Source of the DNA: Tretioscincus oriximinensis
Lineage: Eukaryota > Chordata > Lepidosauria > Squamata > Gymnophthalmidae
Length of the DNA: 64,000 nucleotides
Reading direction: 5' to 3'
Assembly: GCA_022410635.1 (NCBI GenBank)
Contig: JAJVDF010000453.1
Span: 124,001-188,000 of the forward strand
Position numbers and translations under genes: made by a program. Under the pieces are notes generated by a model, which was given only the letters and a program-made list of their open reading frames with translations, ran no database searches and was not told the origin of the DNA. Position 1 is the first letter of the stretch. Each line of letters begins with the position of its first letter. Below are positions 1 through 13,916 of the stretch, piece by piece.

Positions 1-178
1 CTGCTCACTGTCCACTTTCATTCCTAATATATTTTTATTTTACTTTTATTACTATTGAAATTCTCTTCTGTTTCAAGATCCTTTAGTTATGGCTACTATA
101 AGATATTTTTAGCAAAACTATTAAAATTATTCCTTTAGTATGTTATGAAGTGAATTTTATTACGATATATTAAAACAC
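1..178 (-). mobile_element. CR1 LINE 5' end (5' UTR and start of ORF1), cut by the window edge
   Basis: This segment aligns closely with 41850-42015, which lies directly 5' of ORF1 of the CR1 copy at 39290-42565. The similarity includes an ATG followed by Lys-Val codons (minus strand, start at 21) and about 155 bases of AT-rich leader. Similarity fades near 178, the likely 5' end. The rest of the element lies beyond the window's left edge, if it is present. Confidence 0.65.
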
Positions 179-388
179 TGAAACCCTTGGTGAGGAGAGT
201 ATTTACTTGTATCAAAAGATGTTTGAACTAAGTTGGAGAATAGAGCCTTACAACTGATCTCCTAAGTAAACAGCAAATGCAATGAGATGAACGGACATTT
301 TAAAATAGTATGCGTATATCTGCCAATGTATGCATCTTCGTTCACAAAGAATATGCTTTCATCTGAAGATTTTTTTCCTCCATTTCAG
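1..388 (+). other. intron upstream of the first exon in the window (partial)
   Basis: Non-coding. Positions 1-178 are the 5' end of a CR1 element (listed separately). The remaining 210 bases are AT-rich and end in a pyrimidine-rich tract and TTTCAG acceptor before exon 1. Nothing else is recognisable. Confidence 0.8.
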
Positions 389-549
389 GATCCCAATCAG
401 TTAATCCGTGCAAGTGCTTTGAGAGTTTTATCCAGTATCAGAGTGCCAATTATTGTACCAATTATGATGCTTGCTATCAAAGAAGCGTCAACTGATTTAT
501 CACCTTATGTTAGAAAAAATGCTGCCCATGCAATCCAAAAACTGTACAG
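389..549 (+). CDS. AP3B1: AP3B1 coding exon 1 of the window (trunk, human about 126-179)
   Basis: 161 bases, entered in phase 0 after CATTTCAG and left in phase 2 before GTACGT, so the last two bases AG join C of the next exon to make Ser. The translation starts [20 protein letters not shown] and ends HAIQKLY. It is almost identical to human beta-3A. It encodes HEAT/ARM-type helices of the N-terminal trunk, which packs against the sigma-3 and mu-3 subunits in the AP-3 core. The exon is closed by stops on the intron side only, as expected for an internal exon. Confidence 0.97.
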
Positions 550-1717
550 GTACGTTCTCTGTCATAAATACAGAAGATACGAATTTAAAAGTGTATTGTA
601 TAAAAGTTTAGCCACAGTTTAGGATAACTTTTTTTCGCTAATGAGCCTAAAGCCAGCAGAATGATTTTGACTGAAGTATTTGTTTTAGTTTAGTTAAAGA
701 CTAAGCTGTTAGAATTTTATAAAAAAAATACTTCACTGGGCAGCTGATAAAACCGAATTTCATCATTTTTTGTTATAGAGAAATACGACTTATGGTACAA
801 CTTAAATATGGTATTAGTTTTTATTCACTGAGTCACGGGATAGGATTTTAGGACTCCCAAGAGAATTTCACAAGATTAAGCAATTCTAAAATATAAATTA
901 GGATTTAAGTAGGCAAAAAAGTCCATATTTTAACTCACTTGGGGAAGAGGTTGCAAAAACAAGGGAACCTTGTTTGGGGGCTCCTTTTAGACCCAGGTCG
1001 CATATCTATTTTTAAACCCTCTTTCAGTTCTGAATAATGAGTTTAACCTTTTTTTCTGGTTTAGTTCGGACAAAAACTATTTCAGGCCTGAAGAATATTT
1101 AAAAGTAAATGTGTGATCAAGGCCTTGGACAGTAGGATATAGCTTTATGCCTCTTAATCTGTTGCCATACCAAAATGTTTTTAGTGTTCCTGTCTTGATC
1201 TGCTGCCAAACTGCTTCTAGCAAAATAGTTTTCAGGAAAAAATGTCGGTTCTTACAAAATCATTTATAAATGTTTTTATTTTCTACTGGAACTCAGACCA
1301 TCTTCTCTGAATATACTTTACATTTCACATCTAAACAGGTTTCTTTACCCAACTGTCCTGCATCTGATTATTTTATGTATATTCCATTTTTTCCCTTGGT
1401 AATCAGACCACAATTTTTTTAAAAATAAATTAAACCAAAGGTATTTGCAGTTTGATTTATTTAGATCTCTGACCTTAAATGTTCAGTTGTCATGAGCAGT
1501 CTCTAAAGATTTTCATATAATGCTTTCATCTCATAACCTATAAGGCTTTTACCATAAGCCCCTTGTTTTTGGAAACTGCTTTTTTCTGAAAGTCACGCCA
1601 TTTGTTTTCTCACTATTTCATTGTCCCTTCTAAGATTATGTTGACATAGTATGTATACCTGAATTAGAGTTCTTCACTATCATAAATGAGAACATCTGTT
1701 TTTAATTCACTTTTTAG
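550..1717 (+). other. intron 1 of the window
   Basis: 1.17 kb, AT-rich. It runs from a GTACGT donor to a TTTTTAG acceptor. I see no repeat family or coding potential in it. Confidence 0.85.
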
Positions 1718-1784
1718 CCTTGATCCTGAACAGAAGGAACTGTTAATTGAAGTGATTGAGAAACTATTGAAAGATAAGAGCACC
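1718..1784 (+). CDS. AP3B1: AP3B1 coding exon 2 of the window (trunk, human about 179-201)
   Basis: A 67-base exon between a TTTTTAG acceptor and a GTAAGT donor. Its first base completes the Ser codon split with exon 1. It then reads LDPEQKELLIEVIEKLLKDKST and leaves in phase 0. It continues the solenoid with one amphipathic helix. The only clear difference from human in this stretch is a conservative Leu for Met. The exon is too short to be seen as an open reading frame, so it was located by splice sites and homology. Confidence 0.96.
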
Positions 1785-4700
1785 GTAAGTAATACAGATT
1801 CATTTGCTAATCTCTGCAGTTTTCATTTTAAATTGTAGCCTTTGTAGCGAAATACAGTGAGTAGTTGAGAGATGTATACATAATCTGATTAATCTTGTAA
1901 TAGTTTAATAGTACATTACTTGTCTTTACAATAACAGCTGTTAGACTGAGGCTAAATGGAATGGGCTCCTTTTTTGATCCATGATGGATTTTTGGATTCT
2001 ATTTAAGAAATCTGAAAATAAGAAGTAGCTTAAAATAAACATTTGAAATTAAGGAACCAAGAAGAGATCTGTAAATCAACAGATTCNGTTTTTCTTTCCT
2101 TAAGTAGTACCTTAAATATGAATAATGAAATCTTAACTTTTCTAGCTTCAAATACCAAGTTTTGAAACATTTTCTTGGCTTTCTGAGAAGGATGTGCAGG
2201 TTTTTTNNAAAAAAAATCCCTTGAGTTTATAGGGTACATTCTCTTCCTTCTTAAAATTTTATTTATTTAATTGAAATTCACTTGTCTAAAACAAGGGTAT
2301 GTTCAGGATGGTTTCATCCAAAGGACAGATGACACGATTTCAGTGTGTATTGTATTGTATTAAATAATTGATGTAAATATAAAATGGAAACCAGTACATT
2401 TTAATAGAAAAATGAATTGAAGAGAAAGAAGCAGAAAAATTGATCCTCCAGTGCAAAACGATGGACTGAAATAAGCTGTATACTATATACCAAAGAGTGT
2501 ACATAAAGTCAGTTGGGNAACAAACAAATCCTCAGCTATAACTACTTAGTCTTCCCTGGCACATATATTATATGACTTGTGTAGGGCTTTATCTAATACT
2601 TATACACTATCAGTACTTTGATTGCTACATCCTGTGGCAGCTGTGGCTTCCAGATAGCCCATCATGACAGCCATTTATTAATGATGTTCAGTATTTTGAA
2701 GATATGCATAGCAGCTATAATATATCAATCAGTCCTAATTCTTCTGCTGTCCTTGCCATTTCGTTATGAAAATCCAGATAACTGTATAGGTGGAACAGGT
2801 AAAATGCATTCAATTATGTCTTACTTGGACTTCCCTGAATAGAAGCAATACAATTTTCTTTTATCCTTAGACTCAAGATGTGGATATCGGCAAAAGTTGA
2901 TTTTTTTTATAGTAAATGTTGGGCTCACTGGTGGTCAAGGGTTTTTGAAGTCTCCAGCTGTGGGTGTAAATACATCTTTCTTTTGAAACAAATTGAGTAC
3001 CCAGATGTTCCNCGAAGACTAGATAGGATTATTTGTAGCAGCTGACTCTTGGGAGGACAAATAATTTGCTTGTTAAAAATCAGTTGAGGAATTGGTAATG
3101 GTTTTGTGATGAGATTACTGATGTGTCCTCAACTATAATATTACCTTTGGGAAAATGAACCAAAGTAGGGTGGCTTCTTTAACATATGTAGTAGATATGC
3201 AANGAATGATATGTGTGGTTCAGATTGCAAATTCTTAGATAACTGTTTTGATAAAATACTGTTGTGGGAAAAAATAAAGTCAGTTTGTGCAGATGCTGTA
3301 TTGTGATAGATCTATTATCCAGCTATTAGAAGATAAATGACTGATCTTTACCAGCTTCCATGCTTCCAGAAAATTGAAATAAGAAGGGGAATATCATTTG
3401 AGCTGTATGATTAGGGCAGGTGGGATGGTCATTAATTTAAGAAGAGGAAAATGTTGGCAGCATAGGCTAACTTGCACCATATTATCAATCAAACCTTGAA
3501 ACACTTCTTGTGATGACCTAGCNCTCTCAGATTTTGCAACGTTAATTAGAATTCATGACAAAATAGATGCAAGGAAACATTTTGTACCTTTCATAATTTT
3601 GTAGAAAATTTATTGTTATTAGAGGAACCATTTGCTTAGTGTGATTTTTTTCATTACCAACTTGTCAACTAGCATAGATAATCTGGAGAAAATATGAACT
3701 CCATAGATTGGGTGTCACTTTTGTTGATGGTTCATGTAGTTTACCTTGGAGCGCAGCTAATGGCTGAAGTTCATAGCAACAGCACAGAAAAATGTGGCAA
3801 CCAGTGAAAGACAAATGAACCATGTTTATTGCTTTAATATAAAAAATACATAAATGGAAAGTTATATTTGCATTTGACGAGCTCATTGCTAGTTTGTGAG
3901 AATGATTTATTTTTTTCTTGTACAAAAATGCTACTATTTAATTTTCATCTCACTGTGTCAGTGACATTGTTTTATTCTTTGATTGAGTCATTTTGTTTTA
4001 ATTCTGTTTTTATGGAATCATAAGCAGTTAATAAACTACAACAATCACCCATTCCTTAGATATTTGGCTTTGAAGGAAGCCCAACTGTGGCAAAAACTAT
4101 TGAGAAATTTGTTGTGACCATTGAGGGAAGCATTCATTAATTCTTCCTTTTTCTCTTTATGCTTAATTTTTTTTTATCAGGTCATGATTTGTGTTACAAA
4201 TTTGAAATCATACTAATTATTGTATATTTAGCATAAAATTGAATTTATTTCTCTACGCACTGCAGTACTTATTCTTTTCAAAATCTGCAATTTGGATCAG
4301 ATTTTAAGAAGACAGCATAAAGAATGAGAAGTGGNCCCTTTGTGCAAGAAGACATTCACCTTGTTTTTGTTAGGTGTTATCTTTTTCCCTGCTGTTTTAA
4401 AATAATAAAAATATTCCCTTCCAATTCTGTACTGCTTTAAATGAGGTATGTCCAACCTGTGGGCTGTACGTGGTCCTGGATACCTAGAATGTGTGTACAT
4501 ACATATATTTTTAGGTTAACTTTGATGTATTGTATGTAGATGTACACATACACATACATATATGCATTTATACAATGTGTTACTTACATTAATTATATTT
4601 TTTATGCAGCCTGAGATTATTTTTTGTATTCACTGCAATCTAGGGAAGCAAAAAGATTAGACATGCAGGTTAGCTTAGATGAGCCATAACTTTAGGGTAA

Positions 4701-7655
4701 GATATTTAAATGATGTACTAATGAAAAATATATTGAATAATTTATAACTTCAAATAGTTTATGTTGTAATAGGTAAGGTAACTACCAGTTTATAAAATCA
4801 AGTGAGTTATAAAAAGCGCCAGTTTGTAGAATCGAGTGCGTTCAATGATATTAAACCTAATAAAAGGCTATTATTAATGTGCAAAATTCTTGTTTTATAT
4901 TTTATATTTCTCTTTTACTTTTAATATGAGTTATGTTAATACTTTCAGTAATGATTAATTAGGGATTGTGTAAAGTCAGATAAGGAATATTATAACAATA
5001 ATTGAAAGAGAAAAAAAAGCTGGCATGAATGTCAATAGTGCAAGCATTTTTCTCACTAAACGTGATGTGATAGAAAATAAATGTAAGTTTTCTTTAGCCC
5101 TCTGCAGATAATCAATTCTCTTCTTTATGGAACGAGTTGTATACATGCTGGGACCAGCAGGTACCAGTACATAGCAGGGCTGGAGACAATAAATGCAACG
5201 TCACGTTTATAGTTATTGGTAATTTATAAAATCCCCACAGGACTCGAAACTTGTTTAGCATAATAGCAAGACTATATTCTGTGCTGTTTTCTTTTCAGTT
5301 GTAATAGTAGGTGCATACTAATAAACCAAATGTCAACCAAAAAATAGGGAAATTTTTTACATATGAATGTCATTGTGTTTAATATTTTTCCAAAAGTGCC
5401 ATTTCAGTAAATTGTATTTCTATTTAATTGCTTACTTTAAATCATTGGGGAAATTTTAGAGGTTGAAATTCAGCTCCCTAGTGTTCTGCTAGAATGTAAC
5501 ATTAATTTTCTTCCAGAAAAACTGCTTTACATGCATGCTTAAACTGCATACATATCAGTTGCTTCATACAGAAGGCTCATCATGTTAGCTATTCTGTGTA
5601 GCATGTCATTTGAAACAAACAATGTTTAATTAAAATAGCTAAGGAAAATAATGGCAATGTGTAGTGAAGAATAAGAAGTAATTATGTCATGTTTATAACT
5701 GATAAATGACAGAGGCAACTAAGCAATNTTGTAGTGTTTTCAATAAATCTTGTATAATGTACTTACTTGCAGAATGTTTGCAAACATTTGCATGACAAAA
5801 AGAATTAATGATTGAAAAATGAGAAAGTGAAACAATTGTGTTTCCTTTTCTTGACAAAGTTTTTTTCTTGTGGTCCAGGCCAGTTACATGACAAACCAAG
5901 TTCTTATAAAAATGATAGTTGTAACTAATCTTTATTTATTAATGTTTTTGCGATCTAGGGTCATTTTTGTCCTAAAAAGGACTTATTCTGGATTAAATCA
6001 TGGAACAGGGACCTGCTATTAGCCTGTTAGTGCAGACTGTGGCAGACCACGCCCTTGTTAGTTTTCTTTTCTTCTTTGTTTTCATAATCCTTTTATTTGA
6101 AACAATGTTTTATAGCATAGGCAAAAATCACTTGATAAAAGGAGGGTAAAATTTGGACTTGGTAGTTGTAAACACTGAATTTGCGAATTCATTTGGACCT
6201 TGTTTTTATTCTAAGAGATATGAAAACACTGGTCCTCTGAAGACATTGTTCGTAGCCACCACAGTTAGTAATAGAAGATGATAGTAGTTGTGGACTGGCA
6301 ACAGCTGCAAAGCAGCTGTTTTTTCATTGATCTTATTCTCCAAGCTACCATTTTCTTTNAAAATTTTATTTGCACTACACTATACAGCATAGCATAATCT
6401 ACCTCGAAAAAATTAGGGTACATAAATATATTTGCCTAAATTCATTTTCAGTCTTTGTATATCATTGATGTGTTCGTTGCAATTGCCTCCAAATCTGTAA
6501 ATAATATTACTTTGAGACCTCATGTAGATGTTGGAGAACCTAGGCAGAAGAGATAATACCATCCTATCCCTTATGTGATCATTCAATATGTGAAATGAGT
6601 CTCTTATTATTCTTGAGTAAATTACTACCAAGAATATTAGAGATAATGTGTAATAAACAGGGTCACACTGCTTTGTTCTATCATCCAGTGCTGAAAGCAC
6701 ATCTGAATTTAATTTTTTCCCCCAGAAATATCTGAATTTGCTTAGCGCAAATGAAGTTATTTGCTGCTGTTCAAATTTTCTGTATCCAGAAATAGAACCT
6801 TAGAATCAACTGGATAATTAAGGAAGCTCTGAATTTTATGGATGCGTGTTTGACATTTCCTCAGTTTTTGTNTGATTTGTTTTTTCTCAATAAAGAATCT
6901 ATCAATCTATATTTCTGTAATATATGTAATAATTCATAAAAAAGAAGTTAAGCAAACATATGTATGTTCTGCTACTGTTTGAAAATCTCTCGTGTTTGTT
7001 TATGGACATTATTTGTCCTGAATCTAAAATAACATCTTCATTGGTAAAAATCAGCCATGTCTTGAAATTACTTTTACAGATTGTTCTTGTATGCCTATTA
7101 CAAAGTCAATCAGTCTAATGAATATATGAAAAAAGGTCTTTTGGGTGGTATCTCTGTATTTACTTCAAGTGTGATTCTGTTGTTTTAAGTAGTTGAAGTG
7201 GTGTTTTGCTGATTCATATTAACCTTTATTAACCTTTATGTTTTGATACTATTTCAATGTGACAGTTATCAACTTTTTATTTTCTGTATCACACTGTTTT
7301 TAATGATACTTGTCTTGGACAACTGAGATCTGAAAGACAATTTGTGCATATTTTAACTATATAATTCCTTTGCTTGATGAGTAGTTTTATGGGAACATTT
7401 CTGCTTCTCTGTTAATTAGTGCATCCCAGACAGATTGAACATATCTGGAACTGTATACAGAAAGTAAATCGATAAGCTTATTAGCAGTGAAACCTCACCA
7501 ATCATGCAAGAATAAAATTTGGGAAATATTAATGTATATAGCAGCTGTGGTAGTCTGTCTTGCTGCCGGTTTCTCTTCTAGAACGTATAATTGTTCTTCT
7601 CTTTCAACAGCGAATTCCTTAAAATTGTTACTTCATCTGAATTTTTGTTCTTCAG
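1785..7655 (+). other. intron 2 of the window
   Basis: 5.9 kb, AT-rich, with scattered single N positions (for example 2086, 2511, 3011). No LINE or SINE could be recognised with confidence. A short stretch near 4447-4480 resembles the end of a hAT element but has no partner. It ends in CTCTTTCAAC and TTTTTGTTCTTCAG before exon 3. Confidence 0.75.
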
Positions 7656-7838
7656 CTTGTAGCAGGAAGTGTTGTGATGGCATTTGAAGAAGTGTGTCCA
7701 GACAGAATAGATCTGATCCACAAGAGCTACCGAAAACTTTGTAATCTTTTGGCTGATGTGGAAGAATGGGGGCAAGTTGTCATTATTCATATGCTGACTC
7801 GATATGCACGCACACAGTTTGTTAGCCCATGGAAAGAG
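7656..7838 (+). CDS. AP3B1: AP3B1 coding exon 3 of the window (trunk, human about 202-262)
   Basis: 183 bases, 61 codons, phase 0 at both ends (TTCTTCAG acceptor, GTAAGT donor). The translation begins [20 protein letters not shown] and ends [17 protein letters not shown]. The final segment separates AP3B1 from AP3B2, which is different there. It encodes trunk solenoid helices. Substitutions from human are few (Ser for Asn before YRKLCNLL, Ala for Val after it). Confidence 0.97.
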
Positions 7839-8729
7839 GTAAGTGGTGTTTTGAAAATGTTCAGAGAAGTGAAAGAACTGCTGTCCCATTAAAAAAAGAT
7901 CCACAATTCATGTTACAGAAATATCTTGGCACCACAAAATGTTGCCGTTTAACCTGCAGCTTTTGAGCGCATTAGATGTGTTTGTCAATCTAGGGAATAA
8001 GACAGGCAGAACTAGCTGATGAATTGAAACCACTGACATTTTTTCTTGCAAGCAGGACTTTGATCTATAATAGATGAAAACATGCTTTGAAATGCTGCTT
8101 AGACTGATCTACCAGCTGCATGCCTCTGTCTCTGAGCTAGAAGCATGTGAACAGGAGGGAATGCAGTATTATGTTGTGAATACTAAGCTTCCTGAAATGA
8201 AATGTGAAGTAGATTTGTTGGAGCATATGATTCTNCTTTGGTAGGGCATAGCAAGGAGAAAGTACATAATATCTTGGGGACTATGTGCTGAACACCTCTG
8301 ATAAATGGATGGCATCACAGAATACCTTACCATAGACAGAGGGTAGAACCTATCAGAATCAAGGGAGAAGAGCCATGGCCTTGTCAGTTTTATGTCTATG
8401 TATACCTGCTTCAAGTATCAACAATTATGGAGTAGGTGTAAGAGGGTGTGAAAATGGGCTTGGATAGAAAATTAGGTATTTTTGTTTGATTTCTGCTGAA
8501 ATATCTACTTTGGTTTTTCATATATGAGTCTTAAGGAACAAATATATAACAACAACAACTATATTTCTAGAAACTATTGCTACTGCAATAATAATATAAT
8601 TTATTTGCTTTAATTAACAATAGGAGAGTGTAATGAAAGCAACAAAAACGGTTGTGTGATGCTTATCTATGTTTGTGTGAAGAAAAAGTAAATAAAAAAT
8701 TGATGACAACATCGTTTTCCTTCCTCATT

Positions 8730-9689
8730 TTCATAGAATCATAGAATCATAGAATCATAGAGTTGGAAGGGACCTCCAGGGTCATTGAGTCCAACCCCCT
8801 GCTCGATGCAGGATTCATTAAACCATCCCAGAAAGATGACTATCCAGTCTCTGTTTGAAGACTTCCAGTGACGGCGAACTCACCACCCCCTGTGGCAAAC
8901 TGTTCCACTGGTTTATCACCCTGACTGTTAGAAAGTTTTTTCTGATATCTAATCTAAATCTACTCCCCTGCAGTTTCATTCCATTGTTTCTAGTCCTTCC
9001 ATGTGCTAATAAGAACAGTGCTGATCCCTCAGCTCTGTGACAACCCTTCAAATATTTGTAGGCAGCTATCAGGTCTCCTCTCAGTCTTCTCTTTTGCAGA
9101 CTAAACATCCCTAGATCCTTTAATCTTTCCTCATAGGACATGGCTTCCAGACCACTCACCATCCTTGTAACTCTCTTTTGAACTTGCTCTAGTTTATCAA
9201 TGTCCTTTCCAAGTGTGGTCGTACCAATGTACTATAGAGAGGTATAATAACTTCACGTGAGCGAGATTCTATGCCCCTCTTGATACATCCCAGGATTGTG
9301 TTTGCCTTCTTTGCAGCTGCTTCACACTGCTGACTCATGTTTAATCTGTGATCTACTAAAACACCCAGGTCCTTCTCACCTGTGCTGCTGCTCAGAAATA
9401 TTCCTCCCATTCTATATGTGCTGTTTTCATTATTTTTGCCCAGATGTAGGATCTTGCATTTCTCTCTGTTAAATTCCATTCTGTTAGTTTCAGCCCATTG
9501 TTCAAGTTTGTCTAGATCTTTTTGAATCCTATCTCTATCTTGTTTAGTATTAGCAACACCGCCTATTTTTGTGTCATCAGCAAATTTGATAAGTTTTCCT
9601 TCAATTCCTTCATCTAGATCATTTATAAATATGTTAAACAGCACTGGGCCCAGGACAGACCCTTGTGGTACTCCACTTGAAACATTCTT
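8730..9689 (-). mobile_element. CR1 LINE, 3' part, subfamily A
   Basis: On the minus strand the element ends in three to four copies of an 8-9 base unit (ATCATAGA on the + strand, 8730-8760), the hallmark 3' end of CR1. The reverse transcriptase C-terminal part can be read at 9189-9644 with FADDTK (the catalytic F/YADD motif) and downstream GVLVDHRLNMS. The remaining ORF2 end lies at 8818-9162. It is 5' truncated near 9689, where similarity to the copy at 13285 stops. It is an inactive fossil. Confidence 0.93.
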
Positions 9690-11084
9690 TCAGACACTGT
9701 TGCTTTTCTTAATGTGGTTGTTTATGGGCAATGTTTGTGGGGGGCCCTTAGATCTTCTAGTACAAATTGGTATTATAAAAGAATAAATAACCAGATAAGA
9801 GCAGGACATACTGCTATACTTTTAATTATTAAAATTTAATAGGTGTCAAAAAGAGGCAATTTTAGCAAGTACTGCTGCCATTATATGCAAAACCTGCTGA
9901 AATTGCTTATTTTTTTATATCCATTAAAGGTGTAGCTCTGCTGATCTGCTTCCATTTGGTAACTCTAATCGTATACACATGAAGTGAATATGTTAGGAAC
10001 AGGTGTTAAGAGAAAACAATTTACTAAAAGGATTTCAGAAGAGCAGCGTCCAAACAAGTGGTACTCAGTGTCTGACAAGACAGATAAGTTGACCCAGAAT
10101 AAAGTAATTAAATTTAACTATGCTTGCATATTTTTATTGAATAGTTAGTTAAAGCATGGAAAGATAATACTGTTTTACTGCATTTCTTTCCAAATTCTTT
10201 GCTATATTTATTTTGGTCTCATCAACCAATTCAGTGAAGGAGTTGATTAGATTTAGCTGATCTTGTAGTTTTGAATGGGCACTAATCCTGCATTGCATGC
10301 TTATTTTTTATACATTAAAGATGTAGCTCTGTCAACTTTTGTAACCAACAAAGCAAGATGCCTTTGTTAAACCTATAAGCAGCATGTGAACACTGTAGCA
10401 TTAAGGCCTTTCTTTTCCTCAGGAACTGTTTTACCCTATTCAGGAATGTGCCAAATTGTATTTTTAAGTAGTTTGCTTTTTCCTTTTAGTCTGTTTTGTT
10501 TAGTCAGTCATGGGTCATAGACCTAGAAAAATTTTCATGTTCACATGAACATGAGTGAACCATGTTCAAAAAGACAGATGAATGAACCAAATTCAAAAAG
10601 ACATTCAAGATATCATAGTTGTTTGAATCTTATTTTCTGTTGCCTTACCAGGGGCTCAAGGCACTGTTCATCTTTGCCTTGCCTCTTCTGTCTTTCTGTT
10701 CTATGTTGGGTTGCTGTAGATCTCTGACAAAAAACATGCAAGGAAAGGCAGTCATAGTGGACTTGTGTTTTAGAAATTATCAACATTTTAAAAGATTTTA
10801 GTGTTTTCAGATGTTTTTTCAGGCTATATTTGTGAACAGCAGATCCATTAATAAGGAGGAGCAGGTTTAACAATCTGACTCTGATTTTTTAAGAAATTTG
10901 GAATTAAAGTTTCAAGTATTCTATGATGTGAGGTCTTATTTCTGTGATAAAGATAACCATTTGAGAGAAAAACTGAATTACCAGGATGTTTTATAAAGTT
11001 CTTTTAGTTTATGAGTAATGACAATTCTAATGCAGGAATCTTCAGCATGATATGTTGTTACTGTTTGGAATTGGTACTCTTAAT

Positions 11085-11310
11085 GTTAACGTATTAGAGT
11101 TATGTCCAACTTTTTGTGATCCCCATGGGCCACAGCATACCTGAAGTCTGACCAATCTCATTTTTTTTGCATCTACGTACTTATCAAGGTATCTACCTAC
11201 CTTTCTACTTCACTATCGGTCACTGTTTTCTCCTTTTGCCTTCAGTCTTTTCTAACTTCTGGGTCTTACTTTACTCTTTTGAACTTCAACCAACATAGCC
11301 ATTGGAAGAG
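11085..11310 (-). mobile_element. RTE/BovB LINE 3' fragment (or related Sauria-type SINE tail)
   Basis: The + strand reads TTATGTCCAACTTTTTGTGA followed by CCCCATGGGCC and, further on, TTTTGCCTTCAGTCTTTTCT. Both match the antisense of the BovB 3' region as I remember it (a GTCCGACTCTTTGTGACCCCA-type segment and a GCCTTCAATCTTTCC-type segment). BovB and the squamate SINEs that share its tail are common in lizards. The copy is diverged and has no open frame. Confidence 0.6.
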
Positions 11311-13284
11311 GTGACAGGGAATGTATTATACTCAAAATCCATACTAAGTACATAAGATTCAAGTAACAACAGCACTGATACTAAACCAGATTGGTGCACA
11401 CTTAGGCATATTACTGTACTAAGTAGTACTATATTAAGGCATAAGATAAAACTTGAATGTCACTTCTCAATTTTGAACCATAATTAAGAGGTTGACAGTA
11501 TTGTTTCGGCACAGAATAAAAGGTTTAGATATTAAATTGGTTCATCTATTGCTAAAATAGCAGAAGGAAAGCTTCCTTGAAATCAGCAGGCCTTCATGCT
11601 TTTTTACAATGTTCCTTATATAAACAAGGCTTCCTGTGTAGTAGAACAGATTTTTAATTTACTTTATTTGCATCATTATAGATCAGTATTTATACTGTTT
11701 ATATGTAAATGTATGATTTGAGGAACAATTAACTGTTGACAAAGTATATTGCAGTCGTATCAATTGCAGAGCATTTTCCATAATTTTTCTAACTGACATC
11801 TTTGATAAATAGTGGTTGCCAAGTCAAAACCGATTATACAGTGCACTAGGAATTCATGGTGCTGTCAGGGAGAAGACCGATTGACTTTAAATTTACATAT
11901 TAATGAGAAGATTTGTTAAGGGGGTGCTTGACTATAGAAAATAACAGCATATTTATAGGGCACGACATTTTATAAATAAAGCTGATGCAGGAAAATGGAA
12001 ATTAAACCTTTCAGATTAATACATTCAAGAATGTTAAAATGCATATTTGCATTTTTATTTTCTGCATTTACCTTCCTTTCAGAGGAACTGATTTCTTTTA
12101 TAAGTGAAATATATACAGGTCTCCAAGGATTAGTAACATTATTTCAGACTCCTCAACAGGTACAGTCCAATTCTGATAAAATCAGATGAAGCCTATTCAT
12201 TGAAATTTAATTCTTATTCCATTGAAACAAATATATTGAATAACGGCTCTAGTCATTGTTCAGTAGTGCACAAACCTACCACTTACAAATAATAGTTTGC
12301 TTTTATGTTTCTGTTTTATTTATAGTTCAGCATGGTTTGTTTCAAGCCTAGTTTCTCTTAAACCAAAATTTATAAGTGTTATTAAGATTCAAATCATACC
12401 AATCCACACAATCACATCAAAATAATTTATTTTACTTCATAATNGTTTTGCATTGTAATCCAGCCCCAAAGTTCTCATGACGTCAACCTTTAAAAAATAT
12501 ATAATTAAATAAAAAGTGATTTTCACAGATAATGTAATGTGGTTCAGTTGTTGCCTAATATTCTAGTTTTTCTTTTTGATTCCGAACAAACCCTCAGGCT
12601 TCTTAATTTGTTATTTTATTATAAATTAACAAAGTACCAGCAAAAAATAATAATAATATGAAATNTTCAACCAAACCTTTGCAGTGTAATTGTGTTCCCA
12701 TGTTATTGGTTGGCATCTGATAAATGTTTCTCCTGAATTTTATGTTTAAAAATTAAGGTTTTGATTTAAAAGTCACCACCCCTTCACCACCACATTGCAA
12801 TTTTAGAACCCTTTCATAATCCACTCAGAGGAATATCTCTTTCCTGATTGAGAATCTGTGGTCTGTAATAACAATAGCAAAAAATTATATAATACCTTTA
12901 TACACATATGTCAGTAATTGAAATTTCCTTACTCCTGCGTTGTCTTCCAGATATTATGTTTTTTATGCTTTACTTTTCTGACGTATTAGCAGATTTCATT
13001 CCCTGCTGACTAGTCAATGGAAAATAACCTTTGATTCATTTTCGTGTATTTTATGATTCTTGTTCACTTTTGTTTGTGCTGATTTTTTCTCTCAGTGTTA
13101 TATAATTACTAGTGGATTAATCCCGTTGCTTGTCTTCAAAGAGGCACTAAAAGCTCTTCCTACCCACACACCCCTCAGTGACATAGAGGATGGTAAGATT
13201 GTCTGTTTTCAACCAGTGGGCGGTAGTCACAAAGAGANAACTTGTATACACTCCAGCTCATCTTCCCTTCCACCACAGTTCTGG

Positions 13285-13916
13285 GTGGTCGTACCAATGT
13301 ACTATAGAGAGGTATAATAACTTCACGTGAGCGAGATTCTATGCCCCTCTTGATACATCCCAGGATTGTATTTGCCTTTTTTGCAGCTACTTCACACTGT
13401 TGACTCATGTTTAATCTGTGATCTACTAAAACACCCAGGTCCTTCTCACCTGTGCTGCTGCTCAGAAATATTCCTCCCATTCTATATGTGCTGTTTTCAT
13501 TATTTTTGCCCAGATGTAGGATTTTGCATTTCTCTCTGTTAAATACCATTCTGTTAGTTTCAGCTCATTGTTCAAGCTTATCTAGATCTTTTTGAATCCT
13601 GTCTCTATCTTGTTTAGTATTAGCAACACCACCTAGTTTTGTGTCATCAGCAAATTTGATAAGTTTTCCTTCAATTCCTTCATCTAGATAATTTATAAAT
13701 ATGTTAAATAGCACTGGTTCTAGGACAGACCCTTGTGGTACTCCACTTGAAACATTCTTCCAATCAGATGTGCAACCATTTATTACCATTCTTTGAGTAC
13801 GATCACTAAGCCAGTTTTGAATCCCTCTAACTGTTGTTTTGTCAATCCCATACTCGACAACTTTTTCAATAAGAATGGAATGAGATACTTTGTCAAATGC
13901 TTTACTGAAGTCAAGT
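13285..13916 (-). mobile_element. CR1 LINE internal fragment, subfamily A
   Basis: It is nearly identical to 9212-9689 of the first CR1 copy and extends further upstream into the reverse transcriptase. Minus-strand frames at 13175-13549 and 13565-13789 read KNVSSGVPQGSVL (RT motif B region) and then FADDTK. The 3' end with its terminal repeat is missing, so it is broken at both sides. Confidence 0.9.

Noticed and set aside
287..388. Open frame extending exon 1 upstream to an ATG at 287
   Set aside because: The extension is intron. The acceptor at 388 and the match to beta-3A start at Asp, and the true start codon is far upstream.
4447..4490. Phrase ATGTCCAACCTGTGGGCTGT resembling a hAT terminal repeat
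   Set aside because: No opposite end or target-site duplication could be found within a reasonable distance.
7578..7904. 108-codon minus-strand frame over exon 3
   Set aside because: It is the antisense shadow of a conserved coding exon.
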